Source: CAVQCX01 sp963775335 (GTDB lineage Bacteria; Pseudomonadota; Gammaproteobacteria; Chromatiales; Chromatiaceae). From it: a stretch of 64,000 nucleotides of DNA. The DNA lies in the NCBI GenBank assembly GCA_963775335.1, contig CAVZIJ010000002.1:62001-126000 (forward strand). Direction: 5' to 3'. Below, one piece after another: positions 17,641 to 27,710 of this stretch. The position numbers were made by a program, and so were the translations under genes. Positions within the stretch are counted from its first letter, which is position 1. Every line of letters begins with the position of its first letter. A model generated the notes under the pieces. It was not told the DNA's origin, ran no database searches, and saw only the letters and a list, made by a program, of their open reading frames with translations.

Positions 17641-18474
17641 TCAGAGCCCGGCCTCCAGAAAACCTCCGGCTTTCACCACGCGATCGATCTCGGTCAAGGT
17701 CGCAAGCAGCTCTCCAATGCGCCCCAGCGGCCAGGAGTTCGGCCCATCGCTCAGCGCTCGGGACGGGTCCTGGTGGGTCTCCATGAACACTCCGGAGATC
17801 CCGGCCGCGACGGCCGCCCGAGCGAGCACCGGGACGAATTCCCGCTGACCGCCGGAGCAGCTGCCCTGCCCGCCCGGAAGCTGCACCGAATGGGTGGCGT
17901 CGAACACCACGGGACATCCCGTCTGGCGCATCACCGCCAATGAGCGCATGTCGGAGACCAGGTTGTTGTATCCGAACGAGACCCCCCGCTCGCAGACCAT
18001 CAGCTGCTCGTTACCCACCGCGCGCGCCTTCTCGACCACGTTTTGCATATCCCAAGGCGCCAGGAACTGGCCCTTCTTGAGATTGACCGGCCGCCCCTGA
18101 CTCGCGACGGCACGGATGAAATTGGTCTGCCTACAGAGAAAGGCAGGCGTCTGCAGCACATCGACCACCGAGGCGACTTCCGCCAGGGGCGTGTCCTCGT
18201 GCACATCTGTCAGGACGGGCACGCCGATCTGGCGGCGGACCTCGCCCAGAATGCGCAGGCCCTCATCGAGGCCGGGCCCGCGGAAGCTCTGCCCTGAAGA
18301 GCGATTGGCTTTATCGAAGGACGATTTATAGATGAACGGCATGCCGAGAGCGCCGGTGATCTCCTTGAGACGGCCCGCCGTGTCCAGCGCGGACTGCTCG
18401 CTCTCGACCACGCAGGTACCGGCAATCAGAAACAGCGGCTTGTCCGGGCCAACCTCGAATCCGCAAAGCGTCAT
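17641..18474 (-). CDS. kdsA: 3-deoxy-D-manno-octulosonate 8-phosphate synthase
   Basis: A 277-residue aldol-type enzyme condensing phosphoenolpyruvate with arabinose 5-phosphate to make KDO8P for lipopolysaccharide. Motifs: FIYKSSFDKANRSS, GVPVLTDVHE, LCRQTNFIRAVA, VNLKKGQFLAPWDM, VFDATHSVQLPGG and FMETHQDPSRALSDGPN. The ATG overlaps the pyrG stop (4 bases). It shows a Gram-negative outer-membrane organism. Confidence 0.97.
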   Translation of the reverse strand: MTLCGFEVGPDKPLFLIAGTCVVESEQSALDTAGRLKEITGALGMPFIYKSSFDKANRSSGQSFRGPGLDEGLRILGEVRRQIGVPVLTDVHEDTPLAEVASVVDVLQTPAFLCRQTNFIRAVASQGRPVNLKKGQFLAPWDMQNVVEKARAVGNEQLMVCERGVSFGYNNLVSDMRSLAVMRQTGCPVVFDATHSVQLPGGQGSCSGGQREFVPVLARAAVAAGISGVFMETHQDPSRALSDGPNSWPLGRIGELLATLTEIDRVVKAGGFLEAGL

Positions 18475-20120
18475 GCGCTGACCGCTTCGCGCGCGTTGGC
18501 TCGGCGATACTCCAGCGCGGCGCGCACGAACCCCGCGAACAGCGGATGCCCGTCACGAGGCGTGGAAGTGAATTCCGGGTGGAATTGGCAGGCCACGAAC
18601 CACGGATGTCCCGGGTGCTCCACGATCTCCACCAGCTGGCTGTCGATGGACCAGCCGGAGATCCGCAGCCCCGCGTCCCGCAGCGCGTCCAGATATTGAT
18701 TGTTGAATTCGTAGCGGTGCCGATGACGCTCGACGATCACCGGCTTTCCATAGAGCGCGCGTGCCAAGCTGCCCGGTTCCAGGCGGCATTGCTGCCCCCC
18801 AAGCCGCATGGTCCCCCCGAGATCGGAGGTGTCGCTACGGGTCTCGACACGACCGTCGGGGCTCAGCCACTCGGTAATGAGGGCGATGACCGGGTAAGGC
18901 GTGTCCGGATCGAACTCGGTGCTCTGGGCGCCGGTAAGCCCCGCCGCGTTGCGTGCGAACTCGATCACCGCTACCTGCATGCCGAGGCAGATGCCGAGAT
19001 AGGGGACGGCCCGCTCCCGCGCGAACCGGGCAGCGGCGATCTTGCCCTCGACGCCCCGCCCGCCGAATCCGCCCGGCACCAGGACCGCGTCCACGCCTTC
19101 CAGAGAGCGGGTCCCTTCCAACTCGATCTGCTCAGCGTCGACGTAGACGATGTTGACGCGGTTACGCGTGTGCACCCCGGCGTGGACCAACGCCTCGGAC
19201 AACGACTTGTAGGCCTCGGTCAGGTCAGTGTACTTGCCGACCATGGCGATGCTCACCTCGCCTGTGGGGTGCTCCAGCCCGTCGAGAACCCATTTCCAAC
19301 CCGACAGGTCTGCCGGCGGCACCTCCAGGCCGAGCTGCTGAACCACGATGTCATCGAGCCCCTGGGCGTGGAGCATCAGCGGGATGCGGTAGATGTGATC
19401 GGCGTCCGTGGCGGAGATAACGGCCTTCTCCGGCACATTGGTGAACAGCGCGATCTTGCGCCGCTCGCTGGCCGGAACGGGCTGCTCGGCCCGGCATAAC
19501 AGCACATCCGGCTGGATTCCGATGGAGCGCAGCTCCTTGACCGAGTGCTGGGTGGGCTTGGTCTTGATCTCGCCGGACACCCGGATGTACGGGACCAGCG
19601 TCAGATGCATGAAGAGCACATGGTCGCGCCCCAGCTCGACCCCCATCTGGCGGATCGCCTCGAGAAAGGGCAGGGATTCGATGTCCCCGACCGTGCCTCC
19701 GATCTCGATCATCGCCACATCGGCGTCGTTCGCCCCCAAGCGAATGCAGCGTTTGATCTCATCGGTGATGTGAGGGATGACCTGAACGGTCCCCCCGAGG
19801 TAGTCGCCCCGCCGCTCCTTGCGGATGACGTTCTCGTAGATCTGCCCGGTCGTGAAGTTGTTGTTCCGCCCCATTCTGGTACGGATGAACCGTTCGTAAT
19901 GGCCCAGATCCAGGTCCGTCTCGGCACCATCGTCGGTGACGAAGACCTCCCCGTGCTGAAATGGGCTCATGGTCCCGGGATCGACATTTATATAAGGATC
20001 GAGCTTGACCATGGTCACCTTCAGGCCGCGCGCTTCCAAGAGCGCGCCGAGCGAGGCCGAAGCAATGCCCTTGCCCAAAGAGGACACGACACCGCCGGTG
20101 ATGAAGACGAACTTGGTCAT
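18471..20120 (-). CDS. pyrG: CTP synthase
   Basis: A 549-residue two-domain enzyme: an N-terminal amidoligase/synthetase domain (FITGGVVSSLGKGIASASLGALLE, DPYINVDPGTMSPFQHGEVFV, QPDVLLCRAEQP) and a C-terminal glutamine amidotransferase domain (VPGGFGGRGVEGKIAA, LGICLGMQVAVIEFARN with nucleophilic Cys, CQFHPEFTSTP). It aminates UTP to CTP. It is the first gene of the minus-strand operon that runs to truD; the 248-bp gap upstream faces the divergent sulfur globule protein gene. Confidence 0.98.
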   Translation of the reverse strand: MTKFVFITGGVVSSLGKGIASASLGALLEARGLKVTMVKLDPYINVDPGTMSPFQHGEVFVTDDGAETDLDLGHYERFIRTRMGRNNNFTTGQIYENVIRKERRGDYLGGTVQVIPHITDEIKRCIRLGANDADVAMIEIGGTVGDIESLPFLEAIRQMGVELGRDHVLFMHLTLVPYIRVSGEIKTKPTQHSVKELRSIGIQPDVLLCRAEQPVPASERRKIALFTNVPEKAVISATDADHIYRIPLMLHAQGLDDIVVQQLGLEVPPADLSGWKWVLDGLEHPTGEVSIAMVGKYTDLTEAYKSLSEALVHAGVHTRNRVNIVYVDAEQIELEGTRSLEGVDAVLVPGGFGGRGVEGKIAAARFARERAVPYLGICLGMQVAVIEFARNAAGLTGAQSTEFDPDTPYPVIALITEWLSPDGRVETRSDTSDLGGTMRLGGQQCRLEPGSLARALYGKPVIVERHRHRYEFNNQYLDALRDAGLRISGWSIDSQLVEIVEHPGHPWFVACQFHPEFTSTPRDGHPLFAGFVRAALEYRRANAREAVSA

Positions 20121-20368
20121 TAAGGGGCTAGGGAAATTGGTCCAGGACGGGCGTAAAAGGTACCAGAACGCCTGCGGCCAAACAACGCGCCGGCGCCCCC
20201 CGTTAGGGGCACACCCGGGGGTTTGAATCTTCCCAGATCTGGTCCATAATCGAAAGGCATTTCGGAACCCGTTCCGTGGCCGGCGGCCGCTCGGGGGCTT
20301 TCCGCAGGACCCCCAAGCGCTGGTCGTCGAATCTCGTCAATTCGAAAAAATTTACGAGGAGTTGATAC

Positions 20369-20758
<390 letters not shown>

Positions 20759-20780
20759 GCTCGCTCCAGGGCAATGACAG

Positions 20781-20817
20781 ACCAGCCCGTGCCAGCCGGC
20801 ACGGGCTGGTTTTTTTT
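20781..20817 (+). terminator. Rho-independent terminator after the sulfur globule protein gene
   Basis: A perfect 13-bp stem (ACCAGCCCGTGCC paired with GGCACGGGCTGGT) with a 4-base loop is followed directly by an eight-T run. It closes the sulfur globule transcript 22 bp after the stop and isolates fnr. Confidence 0.93.
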
Positions 20818-20840
20818 CGCTCCCGTGTCCGGACCTTTCC

Positions 20841-20854
20841 TTGATCCAGGTCAA
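20841..20854 (+). promoter_or_regulatory. FNR/ANR-type box upstream of fnr
   Basis: TTGAT-CCAG-GTCAA matches the FNR dyad TTGAT-N4-ATCAA with one mismatch. It ends 45 bp before the fnr start and overlaps the presumed promoter, so autoregulation of fnr is likely. No binding evidence beyond the sequence. Confidence 0.65.
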
Positions 20855-20899
20855 CGATCGGCCCAGAATAAGATTCGTCCGAGCGTCGAGAGGCCATTC

Positions 20900-21661
20900 G
20901 TGGTGGATCAGAGTAAGGTCATCTCCCTTGAGAGCATCAAGGTCGCCTGCCGGAACTGCAGCATCTCCACGCTCTGCCTGCCCATTGGATTGGCCAGCGA
21001 AGATGTCGATCGCCTGGACCGTATCGTAAAGCGCAACCGCCCGCTTCACCGTGGCGATCACTTGTTCCGCGCCGGCGACCGCTTCGCGAGCCTGTTCGTG
21101 GTCAAGACGGGCACCATCAAGACCTACGCAGCCCGCGAGGATGGCGACGAGCAGGTGCTCGGATTCCATCTGCCGGGAGAGATCATCGGCCTCGATGCGA
21201 TCCAGACCGAAGAACATCGGTGCTCGGCGAGAGTATTGGAGACATCCGCCGTGTGCGAGCTGCCGTTCGGCCAGCTCGAGGACCTCAGCGCCTCTGCGCC
21301 CAGCTTGCAGCACCAGATGTACCGAATCCTGAGCCGGGAGATCGGCCAGGAGACGGAGATGCTCGTCCTGTTGGGGAAAAAGAGCGCCGAAGAGCGCCTC
21401 GCGACCTTCCTGCTAAGCCTTTCGAGCCGTTTCGAGAAGAGGGGGTTTTCTCCGAAGGACTTCTACCTCAGTATGTCCCGTCACGAGATCGGCAGCTATC
21501 TGGGCCTGGCGGTCGAAACCGTCAGCCGACTGTTCACTCGGTTTCAGGAAGAGCAGCTGCTCGGGGTCGACCGCAAGCATATCCAGCTGATGGACCTGGA
21601 TCGGTTGCGAGTCCTCGCCCAGGGGGTCCAGCCGGGCGGCTCCTCCCGTAGCTATTCCTGA
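20900..21661 (+). CDS. fnr: Fnr/Anr family oxygen-sensing transcriptional regulator
   Basis: A 253-residue CRP/FNR regulator. The N-terminal cluster ACRNCSISTLC gives Cys17, Cys20 and Cys26, and a fourth Cys119 (SAVCELPF) completes the [4Fe-4S] site of true FNR proteins. A cyclic-nucleotide-like barrel follows, then the helix-turn-helix ending VETVSR, with Glu206, Ser209 and Arg210 that read TTGAT half-sites. The GTG at 20900 was chosen for its GAGAGG ribosome site 6 bases upstream; GTG at 20903 is also possible. FNR-type boxes lie before this gene, ccoN and ccoG, so it probably drives the neighbouring cbb3 oxidase genes under low oxygen. Confidence 0.94.
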   Translation: MVDQSKVISLESIKVACRNCSISTLCLPIGLASEDVDRLDRIVKRNRPLHRGDHLFRAGDRFASLFVVKTGTIKTYAAREDGDEQVLGFHLPGEIIGLDAIQTEEHRCSARVLETSAVCELPFGQLEDLSASAPSLQHQMYRILSREIGQETEMLVLLGKKSAEERLATFLLSLSSRFEKRGFSPKDFYLSMSRHEIGSYLGLAVETVSRLFTRFQEEQLLGVDRKHIQLMDLDRLRVLAQGVQPGGSSRSYS

Positions 21662-21718
21662 AACCCGCTCCGAACGTTGCGGGAATCGCCCCTTTTCTCG
21701 GGGCACGCGAGGTTCTAA

Positions 21719-21767
21719 TTGACGCAGATCAATGTTTGCGCGCAGCTAAGTTAGCATATTAGGGCGA
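21719..21767 (+). promoter_or_regulatory. Class II FNR-type promoter for ccoNOQP
   Basis: The box TTGAC-GCAG-ATCAA (21719-21732) has one mismatch to the FNR consensus. A -10-like CATATT at 21755-21760 would put the start of transcription near 21767, with the box centred at -41.5, the canonical class II activator position. This leaves a leader of about 250 bases before ccoN in which I see no other gene or obvious RNA element. Confidence 0.7.
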
Positions 21768-22014
21768 CCTGATTTAATCGGCGCTCAGCAGCCACCGAGC
21801 ACAACGGGGTGGGTGGCTTTGAGGGTGGAAAGCCGTGCCGAACATCAGGTAAAGTTACCCGGCCGGCAACTCCGGGATGGCCGGCTAAATCCAGCAGTTC
21901 CAACAATAACGATCCAGCAGCCCCCGAGGTTCCCGGGCGGCGGGAGAATGATCCTATATATCCGCGCACAGCGGACCTCGGTTCCCCGGGTTATTCAGCA
22001 AGTGGAGACACGCT

Positions 22015-23442
<1,428 letters not shown>

Positions 23443-23458
23443 AAGGGGGAAACACGCC

Positions 23459-24079
23459 ATGTCTCATGAAGTCGTAGAAAAGAACGTAGGCTTGATGGCG
23501 CTGTTCATCGTGCTCGTGGTGAGCGTCGGCGGCCTGGTCGAGATCGTCCCGTTGTTCTTTCTGACCGAGACCACGACCCCGACCGAGGGAGTGCACAAGT
23601 ATGACGCGCTGCGCCTCGAGGGCCGGGACATCTATATCCGAGAAGGATGCTACCTCTGCCACTCCCAGATGATCCGACCCTTCCGGGCCGAGACCGAGCG
23701 CTACGGTCACTATTCGGTCGCGGGCGAGTCGGTGTACGACCATCCCTTCCAGTGGGGCTCTAAGCGTACTGGCCCTGACCTAGCCCGGGTGGGCGAGAAA
23801 TACAGCAATGCCTGGCATTTCGCCCACCTGAACGACCCGCGCGATGTAGTGCCCGAATCCAATATGCCGGCCTTCCCGTGGCTGTTCCAGAACAAGCTCA
23901 CCGGGGACGATACGGCCGCCAAGATGAGGGCGCTGAACATCGCCGTGGGCGCTACCTGTCCGAAGTGCGAGCTGTATACGCAACAGGATATGGACGGCGC
24001 CAAGGCGGCAGTCCAGGGCAAGACCGAGGCAGAGGCCCTGGTGGCCTACCTGCAGGGTCTGGGTACGGACCTCAAGTGA
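23459..24079 (+). CDS. ccoO: cbb3-type cytochrome c oxidase subunit II (monoheme cytochrome c)
   Basis: A 206-residue membrane-anchored cytochrome c. One N-terminal helix (about residues 11-35) is followed by a single heme site CYLCH (Cys64, Cys67, His68) and a Met ligand region around ESNMPAFPWL. It passes electrons to CcoN at the periplasmic face. It begins 16 bp after ccoN. Confidence 0.97.
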   Translation: MSHEVVEKNVGLMALFIVLVVSVGGLVEIVPLFFLTETTTPTEGVHKYDALRLEGRDIYIREGCYLCHSQMIRPFRAETERYGHYSVAGESVYDHPFQWGSKRTGPDLARVGEKYSNAWHFAHLNDPRDVVPESNMPAFPWLFQNKLTGDDTAAKMRALNIAVGATCPKCELYTQQDMDGAKAAVQGKTEAEALVAYLQGLGTDLK

Positions 24080-24086
24080 CCGATCG

Positions 24087-24266
24087 ATGGACATCAACGA
24101 CTTCAGATCCTGGCACACCATATTGCTGATGGTTCTGTTCATCGGCATCGTGGTCTGGGCTTACGGGAAGAAGCGTAAGAAATCCTTCGACGAAGCGGCC
24201 AATTTGCCTTTTGCGGACGAAAGTCTGGATGAGGCAACCATGAAGAAGGAAAAAGATCATGAGTGA
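24087..24266 (+). CDS. ccoQ: cbb3-type cytochrome c oxidase subunit CcoQ
   Basis: A 59-residue protein: one transmembrane helix (about residues 11-26, TILLMVLFIGIVVWAY), then the basic GKKRKKSFDEAANLPF that is diagnostic of CcoQ, and an acidic tail. It stabilises the oxidase complex. It starts 7 bp after ccoO and overlaps the ccoP start by 8 bases. Confidence 0.92.
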   Translation: MDINDFRSWHTILLMVLFIGIVVWAYGKKRKKSFDEAANLPFADESLDEATMKKEKDHE

Positions 24267-25164
24267 CATGAGTGCATTCTGGCAGGGGTGGGTGATCGTG
24301 CTGAGTGTGGGCAACATCCTCGCCTGCTTCTGGCTGATCTGGTGGACCATGCGCCGGCGGGCGGGCGAAGCCGCCAGCGGAGACGTCACGGGCCATACCT
24401 GGGACGGCACCCTGCAGGAGTACAACAATCCGCTGCCCCGCTGGTGGTTGTGGATGTTCTACGGGACGCTGATCTTCGGCATCGTCTACTACGTGCTGTA
24501 CCCCGGTCTTTGGACCGGCGTGCTCGGGTGGACCAAGGAGGGGCAGTACGAGCAGGAGATGAAGGCGGCCGAGGCAAAATACGGACCGATCTACGCCCAG
24601 TATCGGGACGTGCCCATTCCGCAGCTGGCCAAGAACAGCGAGGCCGTGGGGATGGGCCAGCGCCTCTTCCTGACCTATTGCGTCGCCTGCCACGGGTCGG
24701 ACGCTCGCGGGTCCGCGGGCTTCCCGAACCTATCGGACAAGGACTGGCTCTGGGGCGGTACGCCGGAGCAGATCACTGCGTCGATCACCGACGGGCGGGG
24801 GAGTCAGGGTATGCTGACCCGGATGCCCGCCTGGGGGCCGATACTCCACGAGGATGGCGTGGACAAGGTCGCCAACTACGTGCTCAGCCTGAGCGGGCGT
24901 CCAGCGGACGCCGCCAAGGCCGCTGAGGGTAAGGCCATCTTCATGACCAACTGCAGTGCCTGCCATGGCGCAGACGGCAAAGGCAACCAGCTGCTCGGAG
25001 CCCCCAACCTGACCGACTCTGTATGGCTCTATGGGGGCAGCTTAGGGGTCATCGAGAAGACGATCTCGGACGGTCGTGGCGGCGTGATGCCCGCACACAA
25101 GGACCGGCTGAGCTCCGACAAGGTCCACCTGTTGGCGGCTTACGTGTACAGTCTGTCGAACTGA
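24259..25164 (+). CDS. ccoP: cbb3-type cytochrome c oxidase subunit III (diheme cytochrome c)
   Basis: A 301-residue protein with two N-terminal membrane helices (about 10-30 and 62-82, the two-helix CcoP form), the linker HTWDGTLQEYNNPLPRWW typical of CcoP, and two cytochrome c domains with heme sites CVACH (141-145) and CSACH (232-236). It receives electrons from soluble cytochromes. A terminator follows 23 bp after the stop. Confidence 0.97.
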   Translation: MSDMSAFWQGWVIVLSVGNILACFWLIWWTMRRRAGEAASGDVTGHTWDGTLQEYNNPLPRWWLWMFYGTLIFGIVYYVLYPGLWTGVLGWTKEGQYEQEMKAAEAKYGPIYAQYRDVPIPQLAKNSEAVGMGQRLFLTYCVACHGSDARGSAGFPNLSDKDWLWGGTPEQITASITDGRGSQGMLTRMPAWGPILHEDGVDKVANYVLSLSGRPADAAKAAEGKAIFMTNCSACHGADGKGNQLLGAPNLTDSVWLYGGSLGVIEKTISDGRGGVMPAHKDRLSSDKVHLLAAYVYSLSN

Positions 25165-25187
25165 TCCAGCCCTGCTGAAAAGCCCAT

Positions 25188-25222
25188 GCGCCCGGTGTTA
25201 GACTAACCGGGCGCTTTTTTTC
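25188..25222 (+). terminator. Rho-independent terminator after ccoP
   Basis: A perfect 9-bp GC-rich stem (GCGCCCGGT paired with ACCGGGCGC) with a 9-base loop, followed by a seven-T run. It ends the ccoNOQP transcript; the small gene at 25236 starts right after it, so that gene needs readthrough or its own promoter. Confidence 0.9.
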
Positions 25223-25235
25223 ACAGGAATCCCGC

Positions 25236-25532
25236 ATGCCAACGCAGAAAGCCACCCGCGATCCCGATGTTCAGCTGCCGACGGTGCAACGCATCGTATC
25301 GGTGCTCTGGCCCTCGTTCCTCACTGCCGGTGCGGCGACCGTCCTGTTCTTCACCGCTTTCGACCCTAAGGGCCTCGCGCTATACAATTGGGGTGTAGAC
25401 ATCAGCCGGCTCGGCGGGTACTCCATCGGCTTCTTTCTGTTCTGGATCCTGACCTCGGTCTCCAGCGCTCTGACCTGCTACTTCCGCCGGCCCTGCGGCG
25501 GCCAGGCCAAGCCCCAGGACCCGGGAACCTGA
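25236..25532 (+). CDS. Small two-helix membrane protein of unknown function in the cco cluster
   Basis: A 98-residue protein with two hydrophobic segments (about residues 25-45, SFLTAGAATVLFFTAF, and 60-82, YSIGFFLFWILTSVSSALTC) ending CYFRRPCGGQ. I recognise no named family; short proteins like this are seen between ccoP and ccoG in gammaproteobacteria, which suggests a link to oxidase assembly (inference). The ribosome site falls right behind the ccoP terminator. Confidence 0.65.
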   Translation: MPTQKATRDPDVQLPTVQRIVSVLWPSFLTAGAATVLFFTAFDPKGLALYNWGVDISRLGGYSIGFFLFWILTSVSSALTCYFRRPCGGQAKPQDPGT

Positions 25533-25559
25533 CTCTGGGCGCAATGCCCGACAGGCTCA

Positions 25560-25573
25560 TTGAGCTTTATCAA
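25560..25573 (+). promoter_or_regulatory. FNR-type box upstream of ccoG
   Basis: TTGAG-CTTT-ATCAA, one mismatch from the FNR dyad. A -10-like CATAGT at 25596-25601 would place the start at about 25608 and the box centre at -41.5, exactly the class II spacing also seen at ccoN. It lies 67 bp before ccoG. Confidence 0.68.
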
Positions 25574-25639
25574 TGCGCCTGCGCGGCCGCCCACGCATAG
25601 TGCGCAGCTCCTAGCATCCACTGCCAAGCGATCCACGCC

Positions 25640-27058
25640 ATGTCCGCCGAGAACGCCAACAGGCTGCCCGAGAAAGCGGTACAAGACGAAGTCGAGGCCG
25701 CTCTCTACCGCAAGCGCGAGAAGATCTATCCCCGGGAGGTGCACGGAATCTTCGCGCTCCTGCGCAACCTCGCGATGGTGGCGCTTCTCGGCATCTTCTA
25801 CGGCCTGCCCTGGGTCAACTGGAACGGTCGTCAGGCAGTGGTGTTCGACCTCCCCGCGCGTAAGTTCTACATCTTCGGGCTCACGTTCTGGCCGCAGGAC
25901 TTCATCTATCTGTCGCTGCTGCTCATCATCGCGGCCCTCTCGCTGTTTTTCTTCACTGCGTTGGCGGGGCGCCTCTGGTGTGGATACGCCTGCCCCCAGA
26001 CCGTTTGGACCGAGATTTTCATGTGGATCGAGCGCAAGATCGAAGGCGACCGTAAAGACCAGATCAAGCTCGACAAAGCGACGATATCCGGCCGCAAGCT
26101 TGCGTTGAAGGGCGCCAAGCACGCGGCTTGGATCTTGTTTGCTCTTTGGACCGGATTCAGTTTCGTCGGCTGGTTTACCCCCATCAAGACCCTTTCCGCG
26201 GGGCTCCTTTCGCTCGATCTGAGTCCCTGGGAGACCTTCTGGATCCTCTTCTACGGATTCGCCACCTGGGGTAACGCTGGATTCATGCGCGAGCAGGTCT
26301 GCATCTATATGTGTCCCTATGCACGCTTCCAGAGCGCCATGTTCGACCGGGACACCCTGCTGATCGCCTATGACGAGAAGCGCGGCGAGCCCCGCGGATC
26401 CCGCAAGAAAGGCACCGATTACCGCGCACAGAACCTCGGCGACTGCATCAACTGTCAGATCTGTGTCCAGGTCTGCCCGACCGGAATCGATATCCGGGAC
26501 GGCCTGCAATACCAATGCATCGGATGCGCTGCCTGCATCGACGCCTGCGACGACGTGATGGACAAGATGGGCTACCCGAAAGGGCTGATCCGCTATACGA
26601 CGGAAAACGCCCTCGAAGGCGGCAAGACCCACCTGCTCCGCCCGCGAGTGGTCATCTATGCCGGACTATTGGCCATCCTGTTCGGCGCCCTCATCACTGC
26701 CCTGGCCGTCCGAGTGCCCCTGCAGATGGACATCATCCGGGATCGTAACGCCTTGTACCTGGAAACGCCGGAAGGCTACACGGAGAACGTCTACACGTTG
26801 AAGATCATCAACATGACAGAGCGCTCGCAGACCTACAAACTGTCGGTGTCGGGGATCAAGGGAGCGGAGCTGATCAACCGTGAAGGCAAGATTACCGTCG
26901 AGGGAGGCGCCGTGATGGCTCTGCCAGTGCGCGTGCGCGTCGATCCTGTCAACCTGAAGACTGCGAGCTCCAAGATCAACTTTCTGATCGAATCCCTAAC
27001 CACCCCTGGGCTGCGCCTGGAGCAAACAGGACGGTTCCTCGGCCCTGCCCCGAGATAA
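25640..27058 (+). CDS. ccoG: Cytochrome c oxidase accessory protein CcoG
   Basis: A 472-residue membrane iron-sulfur protein (RdxA/FixG family). About five membrane helices, the GYACPQTVWTEIFMWIER segment, two [4Fe-4S] ferredoxin motifs (CINCQICVQVCP and CIGCAACIDAC) and a C-terminal periplasmic Ig-like domain. CcoG is implicated in reducing copper for cbb3 oxidase assembly. It is followed 7 bp later by ccoH. ccoI and ccoS are not in this window. Confidence 0.95.
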   Translation: MSAENANRLPEKAVQDEVEAALYRKREKIYPREVHGIFALLRNLAMVALLGIFYGLPWVNWNGRQAVVFDLPARKFYIFGLTFWPQDFIYLSLLLIIAALSLFFFTALAGRLWCGYACPQTVWTEIFMWIERKIEGDRKDQIKLDKATISGRKLALKGAKHAAWILFALWTGFSFVGWFTPIKTLSAGLLSLDLSPWETFWILFYGFATWGNAGFMREQVCIYMCPYARFQSAMFDRDTLLIAYDEKRGEPRGSRKKGTDYRAQNLGDCINCQICVQVCPTGIDIRDGLQYQCIGCAACIDACDDVMDKMGYPKGLIRYTTENALEGGKTHLLRPRVVIYAGLLAILFGALITALAVRVPLQMDIIRDRNALYLETPEGYTENVYTLKIINMTERSQTYKLSVSGIKGAELINREGKITVEGGAVMALPVRVRVDPVNLKTASSKINFLIESLTTPGLRLEQTGRFLGPAPR

Positions 27059-27065
27059 AGACCCC

Positions 27066-27571
27066 ATGAGCTACCGCCCGCCGAGAGAAACGTCGAGCCC
27101 TGGTATCGCCAATTCTGGCCCTGGGCACTCATATCCCTGCCGGCGATGGCCGTCGTCGGCGGCATCATCACCTACATCCTGGCAGCTACCACTGCCGATC
27201 CCCTGGTCGTGGACGACTACTACAAGGAAGGCTTGGCGATCAACCAGGACCTGGACCGCGAGCATAAGGCCCGGGACCTGGGGATCAAAGGTGATGTGCA
27301 GTTCGATCCCAGCGCCAATGAGTTCCGCGTGGTGCTCACGGGCAAGGAGGTCGAGCGCCTACCCTATATCGACCTCGCACTGGTTCATCCCACCCGTGCC
27401 GGCGAGGACGAGACCATTCGTCTCCCGTCGGTGGGCGCAGGGATCTTTGCGCTGCACCACGGCGCCCCGGCGAACGTCCGTTGGCACGTCCAGCTCACGC
27501 CACCGGATGGGAGCTGGAAGCTTCAAGGGCGTTTGCCACTACCGGCGCAGCACCGGATCCAGCTCGGCTGA
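27066..27571 (+). CDS. ccoH: FixH/CcoH family protein with an apparent one-base frameshift near the start
   Basis: The body (from about 27089) reads as FixH: PWYRQFWPWALISLPA, then a membrane helix (MAVVGGIITYILA), DDYYKEGLAINQDLDRE and a periplasmic domain. This frame has no ATG, GTG or TTG between its upstream stop (27056) and an internal ATG at 27146 that would lose half of the helix. A good start, ATG at 27066 (encoding MSYRPPRE), lies in another frame, and adding one A in the AAA run at 27088-27090 joins the two into a normal N-terminus. This is either a real mutation, slippage, or a sequencing error. CcoH is needed for stable cbb3 assembly. Confidence 0.75.
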
Positions 27572-27579
27572 GGACCTAA

Positions 27580-27684
27580 CCCGCATTTCTCACCGACCTC
27601 CTGCTGCGGCGCCCGATCTGTCGCGCGCCTCGCGTCCACGCGCACCTCGGGCGCCTCGTGACGGACGCGAGCGAGAAATGCGGG
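27580..27684. mobile_element. MITE-like 105-bp element with 12-bp terminal inverted repeats
   Basis: Perfect 12-bp terminal inverted repeats (CCCGCATTTCTC at 27580-27591 and GAGAAATGCGGG at 27673-27684) bound a GC-rich, gene-free core, and CTAA occurs just outside both ends (27576-27579 and 27685-27688). The core has further self-complementary pieces (CTCGCGTCC and GGACGCGAG). Size, ends and flanking short direct repeat fit a miniature inverted-repeat element. It could also serve as a bidirectional terminator between ccoH and dnaQ, which converge here. Confidence 0.6.
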
Positions 27685-27710
27685 CTAACGCCCGGAGCGG
27701 CGCGCCCAGG

